Both the position numbers and the translations under genes were made by a program. The notes under the pieces are model-generated. The model saw nothing but the letters and a program-made list of their open reading frames with translations, was not told the origin of the DNA and made no database searches. 64,000 nucleotides of DNA from Vibrio nereis NBRC 15637 (GTDB lineage Bacteria > Pseudomonadota > Gammaproteobacteria > Enterobacterales > Vibrionaceae): contig NZ_BCUD01000007.1 in the NCBI RefSeq assembly GCF_001591105.1, forward strand, positions 124,001 through 188,000. The letters run 5' to 3'. The number at the start of each line of letters is the position of its first letter. Within the stretch, counting starts at the first letter, position 1. This document shows, piece by piece, positions 45,761 through 54,205 of the stretch.

Positions 45761-45895
45761 TCATTCTTCCTCTTCAACGTTTTCACTTTGAGGCGATTTA
45801 CTGAGTTGTTCTTCCTCATTATTGTCTTCTTCAGACTCGTAATGTTTAACAACAAAAGGGGTAAGCATGACGCTAGATGGTAAAAAGTGTTTCAT
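45761..45895 (-). CDS. Small acidic protein, 44 residues
   Basis: A complete frame from ATG at 45895 to TGA at 45761-45763, preceded by GGAGAC at good spacing. It begins MKHFLPSSVMLTPFVVKHYE and ends in a very acidic tail (SEEDNNEEEQ and VEEEE). No family recognised. It lies 73 bases before elbB on the same strand and may share its promoter. Confidence 0.5.
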   Translation of the reverse strand: MKHFLPSSVMLTPFVVKHYESEEDNNEEEQLSKSPQSENVEEEE

Positions 45896-46020
45896 AGCAG
45901 TCTCCAAGTTTGTGTTGCTTGATACAGCATGCCAATCTTAAATTGTATGGTTAAGATAAATGTGTCTAACATCATGTATTTGCGAAGAAAAATTAGCGGT
46001 ATCAAACACTGAGCGAGAGA

Positions 46021-46950
46021 TCACAAACTGGATGCTTTCTGGATAAGGTTGTCCCAGTAGGGGCTGTCGGCGCCCAGTCGCTCGCTGATAAAGTCGATGA
46101 AGGTCCGTACTTTTACTGGCATGTGTTTACGTTCAGGGAACACTGCGTAAACGGCATGGACAGGCAATTGGTAGTCTTGCATTACAGGAACGAGATTCCC
46201 AGCAGCAATGTCTTTGGCGACGATAAATGTCGGTAATTGACCGATGCCAACCCCCTCGATGGCGGCTCTGCGGATCGCTTCACTGTTGTTGACGGTTAGG
46301 CGTCCTTTGGGAACGACTCGGAACTCATTACCCATGGACTCAAATACCCATTCAGAGCCGCCCCGATAATAGGTATATTGCAAGCAGTTGTGATTGGATA
46401 AGTCAGAAGGTTTGCTCGGTGAGCCGTGTTGCTGCAAGTAATCTGGCGAGGCGCAGAGCACGCTGCGACAAGGTGTCAGCCGTTTTGCCACAAGGTTAGA
46501 TAATGGCAGGTTGCCAATTCGGATACCTAAGTCGAAACCATCTTGGACTAAATCCACCATGCGATCTTCGAGTTGTAGGTCGATTTCCACATCAGGATAT
46601 AGCGCGAGAAACTCAGCAACCAAAGGCGCTACATGCAATACACCAAATGACATCGGAGCCGTGAGCTTGAGCTTTCCGCGTGGATTTCCTTGCAGCTCGG
46701 TAACCGCATCAATACCTTGCTGCGCGAGGTTGAGAGATTGCGAAACATACTCGTAGTAGCGTTTTCCTGCTTCGGTGAGACTCAGCTTTCGGGTAGTGCG
46801 ATTAAGCAGCCGAATTCCCAGTTCATCTTCCAACTGGTTGATGCGCTTGCTTACCGCCGACTTGGTGATATTGAGCTTGTTTGCCGCTGGAGAAAAACCG
46901 CCACATTCAACGACGGCGACAAAAACAGGAATGGATGAGAATGCTTGCAT
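46021..46950 (-). CDS. LysR-family transcriptional regulator
   Basis: 309 residues. The N-terminal helix-turn-helix (~1-60) contains GGFSPAANKLNITKSAVSKR, and the substrate-binding-like effector domain spans ~90-295. It resembles the AaeR/DmlR-type subgroup. It is divergent from yjjG across 95 bases; whether it regulates that gene is unknown. Confidence 0.9.
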   Translation of the reverse strand: MQAFSSIPVFVAVVECGGFSPAANKLNITKSAVSKRINQLEDELGIRLLNRTTRKLSLTEAGKRYYEYVSQSLNLAQQGIDAVTELQGNPRGKLKLTAPMSFGVLHVAPLVAEFLALYPDVEIDLQLEDRMVDLVQDGFDLGIRIGNLPLSNLVAKRLTPCRSVLCASPDYLQQHGSPSKPSDLSNHNCLQYTYYRGGSEWVFESMGNEFRVVPKGRLTVNNSEAIRRAAIEGVGIGQLPTFIVAKDIAAGNLVPVMQDYQLPVHAVYAVFPERKHMPVKVRTFIDFISERLGADSPYWDNLIQKASSL

Positions 46951-47045
46951 AGTTGAATTTTAGTTTACAATTAATTTCTATATTCTTAGATTATCATCTA
47001 ATGGAAAACAATCTACACTAGCGGTGCAAATTTGAGGAGAGAAAA

Positions 47046-47720
47046 ATGAAGTACGATTGGATCTTATTTGACGCTGACGAAACCCTGTTCCACTTTGACT
47101 CATTTAAAGGGATGCAGCTAATGTTCTCTCGCAAAGGTGTGGATTTTACCCAGCAAGATTTTGAGCATTACCAGAAGGTCAACAAACCGTTATGGGTGGA
47201 TTACCAAGACGGAAAAATTACCGCGCACGAGCTGAAACACACTCGCTTCCAAGAGTGGGCGACCAAGCTTGAAACCACGACTCAAGAGCTGAACAGCGCC
47301 TTTTTAGAAGCGATGGCCGATATTTGCACCTTGTTACCGGGGGCGAAAGAGTTGATGGAAGCGCTGCAAGGCAAAGCCAACATGGGCATCATTACTAATG
47401 GGTTTACTGAACTTCAGGCGATTCGTTTAGAGCGCACCGGTATGACCGAGTTTTTCGACCACGTGATTATCTCTGAAGAGGTGGGTGTTGCGAAACCGGA
47501 CGCGGGTATTTTCAGCCACGCATTGGAAGTGATGGGTAATCCGTGTAAGAGCAAGATTCTGATGGTGGGTGATAACCCTCACTCTGACATCCTAGGTGGG
47601 ATCAACTTTGGGATTGAGACTTGTTGGTTGAATACTCATCGCGCAGAGCAAGTACAGGGCATTGCGCCAAACTACACCGTAAACTCATTACATGAATTGA
47701 AAAACATCTTGGTAGCTTAA
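47046..47720 (+). CDS. yjjG: Pyrimidine 5'-nucleotidase YjjG
   Basis: HAD-superfamily phosphatase of 224 residues that removes phosphate from dUMP, dTMP and mutagenic pyrimidine nucleotides. HAD motif I is [11 protein letters not shown] (nucleophile aspartate ~9), motif II is IITNGF (~116), the motif III lysine is in [10 protein letters not shown], and motif IV is [13 protein letters not shown]. Length equals E. coli YjjG. AGGAGAG precedes the start. Confidence 0.92.
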   Translation: MKYDWILFDADETLFHFDSFKGMQLMFSRKGVDFTQQDFEHYQKVNKPLWVDYQDGKITAHELKHTRFQEWATKLETTTQELNSAFLEAMADICTLLPGAKELMEALQGKANMGIITNGFTELQAIRLERTGMTEFFDHVIISEEVGVAKPDAGIFSHALEVMGNPCKSKILMVGDNPHSDILGGINFGIETCWLNTHRAEQVQGIAPNYTVNSLHELKNILVA

Positions 47721-47740
47721 GGTTTTACAGAGATGAGCTA

Positions 47741-47775
47741 TCGGGCGTTCTTGAGAAAGAGCGCCCGATTTTTTT
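47741..47775 (+). terminator. Terminator of yjjG
   Basis: A 12-bp stem (47741-47752 with 47757-47768, one G-T pair) closes a GAGA loop and is followed by seven T. Confidence 0.9.
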
Positions 47776-47780
47776 GTTAC

Positions 47781-48605
47781 TTAAGGACGCTCACCCGCAG
47801 CGATTCGGTGTTCGATTTCAGTCACGACCGCAGGTAGATCGGCAATGGTATCGATCAGGTAATGCGGTGCGCTTTTGCTGAGTTTTACTCGCGCTTTTTC
47901 ACGTGCGATTGCCAGAGTTTCCTCACTCGCCGCTTGGTACTCTTGGAAGGTTAAACCTGCTTCGTTGCCGGACAGCAACAAACCTACTGTCCACATACCA
48001 GCATTGTGGCCTTCATCGATACCAGGTGCTGCGTCATCGACTTTAATACAGGCAGATACGTTAGTGACGCCCAGTTCAATTACGTTTTTCAATGCCATAA
48101 ACGGAGCGGGACGTCCGCCTTGAGGCAAATCATCAGTCGCAACCACGTAATCAGGCTTGTAGCCGTAATCGGCCGCCGCTGGGATAAGAACGTCCATTAC
48201 TTCGCGAGGATAGCCAGAACAAGATCCAATTTTGATTCCACGTTGCTTAAGCCCGTCTACAACCTCAATGGCGTTAAGAATTGGCGCTGCATGATCCGCC
48301 ACTTTGGCTTTCTGCAACGGCATAAATGTGGCGTAAATACGGTCGATATCGTCACTGTTCATCGCTCGACCAAACTGAGTTTGCCAACGTTTGTCGACGC
48401 TCGGTAAACGGCCCACGGCTTGAATATGGTCCCACTTGCCTAGGCCCATTGGCTCACGCGCTTCATCGAGTGTGATGTCAAACTCGTAACCACGTTTAAA
48501 CGCTTCAACAAAAATACTGGTTGGCGCGAACGATCCGAAGTCAACAATGGTGCCTGCCCAGTCAAAAATGACGGCTTGCAGCGGTGAAGGAGAAAGAGTC
48601 ATCAT
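47781..48605 (-). CDS. phnX: Phosphonoacetaldehyde hydrolase
   Basis: HAD-family phosphonatase of 274 residues. It cleaves phosphonoacetaldehyde to acetaldehyde and phosphate. The nucleophile aspartate is in [11 protein letters not shown] (~15), the cap-domain Schiff-base lysine is probably in [10 protein letters not shown] (~54), and the loop [10 protein letters not shown] and [13 protein letters not shown] match the family. It is the last gene of the leftward phnW-pbfA-phnX operon, seven bases after pbfA. Confidence 0.95.
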   Translation of the reverse strand: MMTLSPSPLQAVIFDWAGTIVDFGSFAPTSIFVEAFKRGYEFDITLDEAREPMGLGKWDHIQAVGRLPSVDKRWQTQFGRAMNSDDIDRIYATFMPLQKAKVADHAAPILNAIEVVDGLKQRGIKIGSCSGYPREVMDVLIPAAADYGYKPDYVVATDDLPQGGRPAPFMALKNVIELGVTNVSACIKVDDAAPGIDEGHNAGMWTVGLLLSGNEAGLTFQEYQAASEETLAIAREKARVKLSKSAPHYLIDTIADLPAVVTEIEHRIAAGERP

Positions 48606-48612
48606 TTATCCC

Positions 48613-50007
48613 TTATAAGTAGTTGTATTCTTTACATGTATCAGCAATGGCTTGTTCAAATATTGCCAGCGCTTGTTTTAGTTGTTGGCGAGTAATGATC
48701 AGCGGAGGGCTAAGCTGAATCACATTACCCTGAGAGACTTTAAAGCTCAGGCCGTTGCTCAAGCATTGGTAGAGCACGGCTTCTGCTTCGTCGTAGGCGC
48801 GTTGTTTGGACTCTCTATCAGTGACCAACTCCACGCCCCACAACAATCCGATCCCACGCACGTCGCCTATCAATGGGTACTGTTCTTTCATGCGTAGTAG
48901 CTCATCGCGCATGAATTGGCTGTCGTTTTGGGCTTTCTCTAGTAGATTTTCGTTCTCGATGGCTTCGATTGTCGCAAGCGCTGCCGCACAACCAATCGGG
49001 CTTTTTTCATGGGTGTAATGACCCATTGAGATTTGCTCTGCGGTGTTGTACTTGTCTTTGGTGACCATCGCGGCAATTGGTACTAATCCACCGCCTAAGC
49101 CTTTGCCAATACAAAGGATGTCGGGTTCGATATCGTAAGCCTGGTGGGTAAACCATTCGCCACTGCGCCCCATACCGTTAGGAATGTCATCAATGATCAG
49201 CATGACATTATGTTTGTCGCAGATTTCTCGTATCCGTTTCCAGTAGGCTTTACTTGGCACTTGAACATCGGTGTTACGTACGGCTTCTGCGATAAAAGCG
49301 CCAACGCCACCTTCTTTTTCGATGACGTACTCAAGATAATCGGCATAGTGGACATCGCCACTCTCATTTGAGGAATCATTGTGTAATGGAAACGCGCCAC
49401 GATAGGAAACCGCTGGTGGAATACGCTCTACGCCGGCCATTAATGGTCCCATGCCTTGACGAAAACAGGCTTCACCTCCGACCGAGATAGCATCAAGTGA
49501 TGCACCGTGAAAAGAATCCCACAACGAGACCACTTTGTAGTTGCCAGTGATATGACGTGCCAGTTTGAGCGCCATACCTATCGCTGAGGTTCCACCAGGT
49601 GCAAACAACACTCGATTTAATTCACCACCACAGATTTCCGTGAGTTTTTCAGCGCATTGAACCGCGATTTCATTGGTGAAACGACGAGGTGAAAAAGGCA
49701 GTTTGGCAATCTGCTCTTGCACTTTCTTAATGACGTGTGGATGAGCATAGCCAAGCTGATGGACGTTATTTCCATGAAAGTCCATGTAGCGCTTGCCAGA
49801 GGTATCTTGCAAGTAAATACCTTCTGCGCCTGCGAGTGAGTCTAGGCATGGCGTTGACATTGCTTGATGCAGAAACACATCGCTATCGCGTTTCAGCAGC
49901 GATTGGGTGTCTTGGTCTGCAATCGATTTGTTCCATTTGTCGCGTGCAGGCGTGGTATTGATATCGCCTTCGCTACGAAAGTGGGTCGGTTGTACGTTGC
50001 TATCCAT
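48613..50007 (-). CDS. pbfA: (R)-1-hydroxy-2-aminoethylphosphonate ammonia-lyase (PbfA-like)
   Basis: Class III PLP-fold protein of 464 residues with the cofactor lysine in CIGKGLGGGLVP (~300) and aspartate in IIDDIPNGMG. Its place between phnW and phnX fits PbfA, an enzyme described from Vibrio that turns hydroxylated 2-aminoethylphosphonate into phosphonoacetaldehyde and ammonia and so feeds PhnX. The two bases between it and phnW imply one transcript. A plain aminotransferase is the alternative; the assignment rests on gene context and overall resemblance. Confidence 0.85.
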   Translation of the reverse strand: MDSNVQPTHFRSEGDINTTPARDKWNKSIADQDTQSLLKRDSDVFLHQAMSTPCLDSLAGAEGIYLQDTSGKRYMDFHGNNVHQLGYAHPHVIKKVQEQIAKLPFSPRRFTNEIAVQCAEKLTEICGGELNRVLFAPGGTSAIGMALKLARHITGNYKVVSLWDSFHGASLDAISVGGEACFRQGMGPLMAGVERIPPAVSYRGAFPLHNDSSNESGDVHYADYLEYVIEKEGGVGAFIAEAVRNTDVQVPSKAYWKRIREICDKHNVMLIIDDIPNGMGRSGEWFTHQAYDIEPDILCIGKGLGGGLVPIAAMVTKDKYNTAEQISMGHYTHEKSPIGCAAALATIEAIENENLLEKAQNDSQFMRDELLRMKEQYPLIGDVRGIGLLWGVELVTDRESKQRAYDEAEAVLYQCLSNGLSFKVSQGNVIQLSPPLIITRQQLKQALAIFEQAIADTCKEYNYL

Positions 50008-50009
50008 GA

Positions 50010-51125
50010 TTACGCTGCCGTTACGTTGTCGTTCCAGTACATAGACTTGCTCACCGCTTGAATTAAGCGTTGGATGTCTTCTGGGTAGACTTCGCCAATA
50101 TTGCCGATACGAAAGCAGTCGGCGTTAGAGACTTTGCCCGGATAAATCACAAATCCATGTTGTTTGAGCTGAGCGTAGAATCGTTTGAATTCATAAGCGC
50201 CACTCGTTGGGGAGTAGAAAGAGGTGATGATCGGCGAGTGAAGTTCATCGCTCAGCAGTGTCTTGAAGCCAAGTTTGCGCATGCCTTCCACTAGCGTTTG
50301 CTGGTTCGTTTTGTAGCGCTGATGTCTGGCGTCGATACCACCTTCTTGCTCAAGTTCGAGCAGCGCTTGGTAAAACGCGCGCACGGTATGAGTAGGGGAG
50401 GTAAAGCGCCACTTGCCGTGGTTGGCCTCCATGCAGTGCCATTGATCATACAAATCTAGGCTTAGTGAACGCGCACGGCCTTTGCACTTTTCGAGTTCTT
50501 CTTGTTTTGCAATGACAAAGCCAAAGCCAGGTACGCCTTGAATACACTTGTTGGCAGAGCTGATCATAAAGTCGATGCCAAGTTCGCCGATGTCCATTGG
50601 AATACCACCAAAGCTCGACATCGCGTCGAGAATCACGGTTTTGTTGTGTTGCTTTGCCAGCGCTGCAATCGCTTCAATCGGGTTTAGCATGCCGGTGGTG
50701 GTTTCACAGTGGACTATCGCGACGTGAGTGATCGCGGTATCCGATGCCAATGCCGTTTCTACCTCGTTCAAGTGCGGCTGTGATGTTTCGCCAGGAGAAA
50801 CGACATGGCATGGGATATTTAGGTAGTCGGCAATCTGAGCAATACGAGCGCCGTAAGCGCCATTGTCGACCACGAGTAGCTTTCCATTGTTATCAATTGT
50901 ACTACCGATAGTGGCTTCTACAGATGCAGTGCCGCTACCTTGCATGAGTACACTGGTGTATCCATCTTGCTGAGTCGCCAGTTTAACCAGCTTGCTGCGA
51001 ATCACCTCGACCACACCTTTGTTGTATTCGTCATCCCAAGTACACCAGTCTTTAAGCATGGCTTCGCGTACCGTCTCCGATGTCGATAGTGGTCCAGGGG
51101 TCAACAATAAGTATTCGTTCTTCAT
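50010..51125 (-). CDS. phnW: 2-aminoethylphosphonate-pyruvate transaminase
   Basis: Class V PLP aminotransferase of 371 residues. It converts 2-aminoethylphosphonate and pyruvate to phosphonoacetaldehyde and alanine. The PLP lysine is in [12 protein letters not shown] (~195). The family opening [10 protein letters not shown] and [10 protein letters not shown] are present. It is the first gene of the leftward operon, divergent from phnS, with a TGGT-N4-ACCA operator 23 bases upstream. Confidence 0.95.
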   Translation of the reverse strand: MKNEYLLLTPGPLSTSETVREAMLKDWCTWDDEYNKGVVEVIRSKLVKLATQQDGYTSVLMQGSGTASVEATIGSTIDNNGKLLVVDNGAYGARIAQIADYLNIPCHVVSPGETSQPHLNEVETALASDTAITHVAIVHCETTTGMLNPIEAIAALAKQHNKTVILDAMSSFGGIPMDIGELGIDFMISSANKCIQGVPGFGFVIAKQEELEKCKGRARSLSLDLYDQWHCMEANHGKWRFTSPTHTVRAFYQALLELEQEGGIDARHQRYKTNQQTLVEGMRKLGFKTLLSDELHSPIITSFYSPTSGAYEFKRFYAQLKQHGFVIYPGKVSNADCFRIGNIGEVYPEDIQRLIQAVSKSMYWNDNVTAA

Positions 51126-51147
51126 GACAATATCCGTTTTGTATTTT

Positions 51148-51159
51148 TGGTGTATACCA
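51148..51159. promoter_or_regulatory. Probable PhnR operator upstream of phnW
   Basis: TGGTGTATACCA, a TGGT-N4-ACCA palindrome just before phnW. It resembles operators of the HutC subgroup of GntR regulators, to which PhnR belongs. Confidence 0.6.
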
Positions 51160-51345
51160 GAATTTATTGGTACTTTATCAGCAGCAAAAAATCGGAGTAA
51201 ATAGCTCGCAGGCGGATTTCATAAAACTTTAATATCAGATCGACAGGAAAATTTATCGAAAATAGATTTGGTCTTTGTTTCGCACAACTGCCATTTTTTG
51301 TTCATGCTTTCGTCATAAACACATTTTAGGGTGGACACCATCAAC

Positions 51346-51357
51346 TGGTACAGACCA
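51346..51357. promoter_or_regulatory. Probable PhnR operator upstream of phnS
   Basis: TGGTACAGACCA, the same palindrome with another centre, 65 bases before the phnS start. Extended as ACTGGTACAGACCAC it is close to DasR/NagR-type sites. Confidence 0.6.
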
Positions 51358-51421
51358 CATTATTAGTCCGAAACGTTAAACAAGTGGTCTTCAAACGAAA
51401 CAGTCTAAATTGGAGAAGATG

Positions 51422-52429
51422 ATGAAAAACCGTTTGATGAAAGGATCGCTAGCTGCACTGGTTTCACTGCTGGCAACAAATGCATTCGCAGCACAGGAAG
51501 TGACGGTTTACACCGCTTTCGAAACTGACATTCTGGCTAAGTACAAATCGGCGTTTGAAAAAGAAAACCCAGACGTAGACATAAAGTGGGTACGTGATTC
51601 AACAGGCATCATGACCGCGAAGCTACTGGCAGAGAAAAACAACCCTCGTGCAGAAGTCGTTTGGGGTTTGGCTGGTTCTTCGATGGCGTTGCTGAAAGAG
51701 GAAGGTATTCTTAAACCTTACACGCCAAAAGGTGTAAATGAGCTTAATGCTAGCCTGAATGACCCTCAGTCGAACCAAGCTTGGTTTGGCAACGATGCGT
51801 TCTTTAACGCGGTGTGTTTCAACGAAGTGGTGGCTAAGCAATTAAACTTGCCAAAACCAATGAGCTGGGAAGATTTAACTAAGCCAGTTTACAAAGGCCA
51901 TATTGCGATGCCAAACCCTGCATCATCAGGTACAGGTTACATGCAGGTTTCTGCATGGCTACAAAATATGGGTGAAGACAAAGCTTGGGATTACATGAAA
52001 AAGCTCGATAACAATATCGCACATTACACCCACTCCGGTTCTAAGCCATGTGTTCAAGCGGGGATGGGTGAAGTCGCAATTGGTATCTCTATGGCAAGCC
52101 GTGGTGCGAAGTTGAAGACTCAGGGCGCGCCTTTGGACGTGATCACGCCAAAAGGTATTGGCTGGGAATCAGAAGCAGTTGGGCTGGTAAAAGAGTCTGA
52201 TGCGGCTAAACGCGTGGTCGATTGGTCAATTTCGAAAGCGGCGAACGAGCTGTACGTAGAAATGTACCCAGTTGTTGCTCACAAAGACGTAAAAGCGACA
52301 GTATCGAACTTCCCGAACGTACAAGCTAATATGGCAAAGATGGATTTTGCGCAAATGGGTAGTAAGCGCGCTGATATCTTAGCGACTTGGTCAGAGAAGT
52401 TTGACGCGAAATCTGAGCCTAAATCGTAA
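51422..52429 (+). CDS. phnS: 2-aminoethylphosphonate ABC transporter, periplasmic binding protein
   Basis: 335-residue family 1 solute-binding protein with a signal peptide (1-24, cut near AFA-AQ) and the typical opening EVTVYTAFETDIL. In this context it captures 2-aminoethylphosphonate. The ATG at 51422 lies six bases after GGAG; the ATG three bases earlier and an upstream TTG are less likely. A hairpin with a T run follows it, which may keep PhnS in excess over the membrane components. Confidence 0.9.
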   Translation: MKNRLMKGSLAALVSLLATNAFAAQEVTVYTAFETDILAKYKSAFEKENPDVDIKWVRDSTGIMTAKLLAEKNNPRAEVVWGLAGSSMALLKEEGILKPYTPKGVNELNASLNDPQSNQAWFGNDAFFNAVCFNEVVAKQLNLPKPMSWEDLTKPVYKGHIAMPNPASSGTGYMQVSAWLQNMGEDKAWDYMKKLDNNIAHYTHSGSKPCVQAGMGEVAIGISMASRGAKLKTQGAPLDVITPKGIGWESEAVGLVKESDAAKRVVDWSISKAANELYVEMYPVVAHKDVKATVSNFPNVQANMAKMDFAQMGSKRADILATWSEKFDAKSEPKS

Positions 52430-52460
52430 TCATTTCAGTCAGATAAAGACTAATAACGAG

Positions 52461-52484
52461 AGGAGAGCCTGTGCTCTCCTTTTT
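52461..52484 (+). terminator. Terminator or attenuator after phnS
   Basis: AGGAGAGC (52461-52468) and GCTCTCCT (52473-52480) enclose CTGT and are followed by TTTT. Confidence 0.8.
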
Positions 52485-52536
52485 GCATTTTGTATTAAAG
52501 CAAGGCACATTAGTGCTCGGTTAATTAGGGAACATT

Positions 52537-52947
52537 ATGAAGATTAAAATGATCAGCGCAGAAGAAACTCTGCCGATACGATTTGCAGTGCTGTGGCCAA
52601 GCAAAAGCGAAGAGTTTTGCCGCGTCGAAGAAGACGAGCAAGGACTGCATTATGGGGCATTTGATGGCGACAAATTAGTTTGTGTTGCATCGATATTTAT
52701 TGAAAACGACAGTGCGCGGTTAAGAAAGTTCGCGACCTTGCATGATTATCAAGGTAAAGGTGTCGGTAGCCAGGTTTTGCAACGTATCATCAGTGATTTA
52801 CAAGCGAAGCAGATCCGTCAGTTGTGGTGTGATGCACGCGAAACGGCGGCAGGTTTGTATCAACGTTTTGCCATGAATAAATGTGGTGAGCGTTTCTATA
52901 AAGGAGACGTCCCTTATTTCAGAATGTCGGTTGAATGGCACGACTAG
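52537..52947 (+). CDS. GNAT acetyltransferase inside the phosphonate cluster
   Basis: 136-residue acetyltransferase with the acetyl-CoA loop YQGKGVGSQVLQRI (~72-85) and a C-terminal AAGLYQRFAMNKCG. It sits between phnS and phnT on their strand. E. coli PhnO, an aminoalkylphosphonate N-acetyltransferase of similar size, offers one possible role, but the sequences do not look closely related. A passenger gene is equally likely. Confidence 0.75.
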   Translation: MKIKMISAEETLPIRFAVLWPSKSEEFCRVEEDEQGLHYGAFDGDKLVCVASIFIENDSARLRKFATLHDYQGKGVGSQVLQRIISDLQAKQIRQLWCDARETAAGLYQRFAMNKCGERFYKGDVPYFRMSVEWHD

Positions 52948-53056
52948 GGCGACAACGGCTTAACATCTACCGAGCTTTCTCTCCACTCGGTTTCATCTTG
53001 CTGTCATCTTTCGTCTATAAATTTGTCATTCGACTGCAATAAAGCAGATTTAAGGT

Positions 53057-53068
53057 TGGTATATACCA
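53057..53068. promoter_or_regulatory. Probable PhnR operator upstream of phnT
   Basis: TGGTATATACCA, a perfect palindrome 15 bases before the phnT ATG and abutting its ribosome site. It is the third copy of TGGT-N4-ACCA in the cluster and suggests phnT has its own PhnR-controlled promoter. Confidence 0.65.
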
Positions 53069-53083
53069 TTTGGAGAGTATGTT

Positions 53084-54196
53084 ATGTCAACTAACCAACC
53101 TTACCTACAAATTGAGAATGTGGTGAAGCAATTTGGACAGTTCACCGCGTTAAAGCAAATCTCACTGGCGATCGAAAAAGGTGAATTTGTTTGCTTTCTT
53201 GGTCCTTCAGGCTGCGGTAAAACCACGTTGCTAAGAGCTATCGCAGGCCTAGATTTACCAACTTCTGGTGCGATTCAACAAGACGGCCAAGATACCACGT
53301 TCCTACCACCAGAAAAGCGAGACTTCGGTATTGTCTTTCAGTCTTACGCTCTGTTCCCCAATCTGACTGTTCAAGAGAACATCGCTATTGGTTTGAAAAA
53401 CCAAGGGATGTCGACCAAAGACGCGTTAGAAAAAGTGGAATACTGGCTAGAGATGATTGGCTTGCCAACCTCTGCGCATAAGTTTCCTAATCAACTCTCT
53501 GGTGGGCAGCAACAGCGCGTTGCTTTGGCTCGCGCGCTGGCATTATCGCCAGGGTTACTGCTTCTCGACGAGCCTTTGTCTGCACTCGATGCAAAAGTGC
53601 GCGTTCATCTGCGTGATGAAATCTGTAAGCTGCAACGCAAATTGGGTATCACGACGATTATGGTCACACACGACCAAGATGAAGCGCTGACCATGGCGGA
53701 TCGTATCGTGGTCATGAACCATGGTGTGATTGAGCAGGTCGGTACGCCGCAAGAGATCTATCAGCGTCCAGCGACGCGTTTTGTTGCAGGGTTTGTTGGT
53801 AAAATGAACTTTATTGACGCCTCTTTGGCTACCGATACCAGCCTGCGTGTAGCGGAGTCTTTGCTGCCGTTGCCTGAAGTAAATAACTACGACTTATCGC
53901 GCGGTGACCGTTTTACTCTTGCGGTGCGCCCTGAAGGGATCCGAATTGTTCAAAGAGCCACAGATGCTCTGCCTGTGCGTATCAAGTCATGCGAATTTTT
54001 GGGTGCGTTTTATCGTGTTGAGTGCGAACTACAAGACGATAAACATGCAGCGCCAATTTACGCTGATATAACAGGCGAGACGGTGCAGCAACTGAATTTG
54101 ACGGTCGGTGAGTTGCGATACGTGAAGTTTACACAGCAAGGGAACTTGGCTTATCCAGCGACTACCCCTGCTGAGTTAAACAGCAAAGCCGCGTAG
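53084..54196 (+). CDS. phnT: 2-aminoethylphosphonate ABC transporter, ATPase
   Basis: 370-residue importer ATPase. Walker A is GPSGCGKT (40-47), the signature is LSGGQQQR (~141), Walker B is LLLLDEPLSALD (~162), and the switch histidine is in VTHDQDEA. A C-terminal TOBE-like domain (~280-355) is typical of this class. It is followed nine bases later by the permease gene. Confidence 0.92.
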   Translation: MSTNQPYLQIENVVKQFGQFTALKQISLAIEKGEFVCFLGPSGCGKTTLLRAIAGLDLPTSGAIQQDGQDTTFLPPEKRDFGIVFQSYALFPNLTVQENIAIGLKNQGMSTKDALEKVEYWLEMIGLPTSAHKFPNQLSGGQQQRVALARALALSPGLLLLDEPLSALDAKVRVHLRDEICKLQRKLGITTIMVTHDQDEALTMADRIVVMNHGVIEQVGTPQEIYQRPATRFVAGFVGKMNFIDASLATDTSLRVAESLLPLPEVNNYDLSRGDRFTLAVRPEGIRIVQRATDALPVRIKSCEFLGAFYRVECELQDDKHAAPIYADITGETVQQLNLTVGELRYVKFTQQGNLAYPATTPAELNSKAA

Positions 54197-54205
54197 GGGA
54201 GAGTA

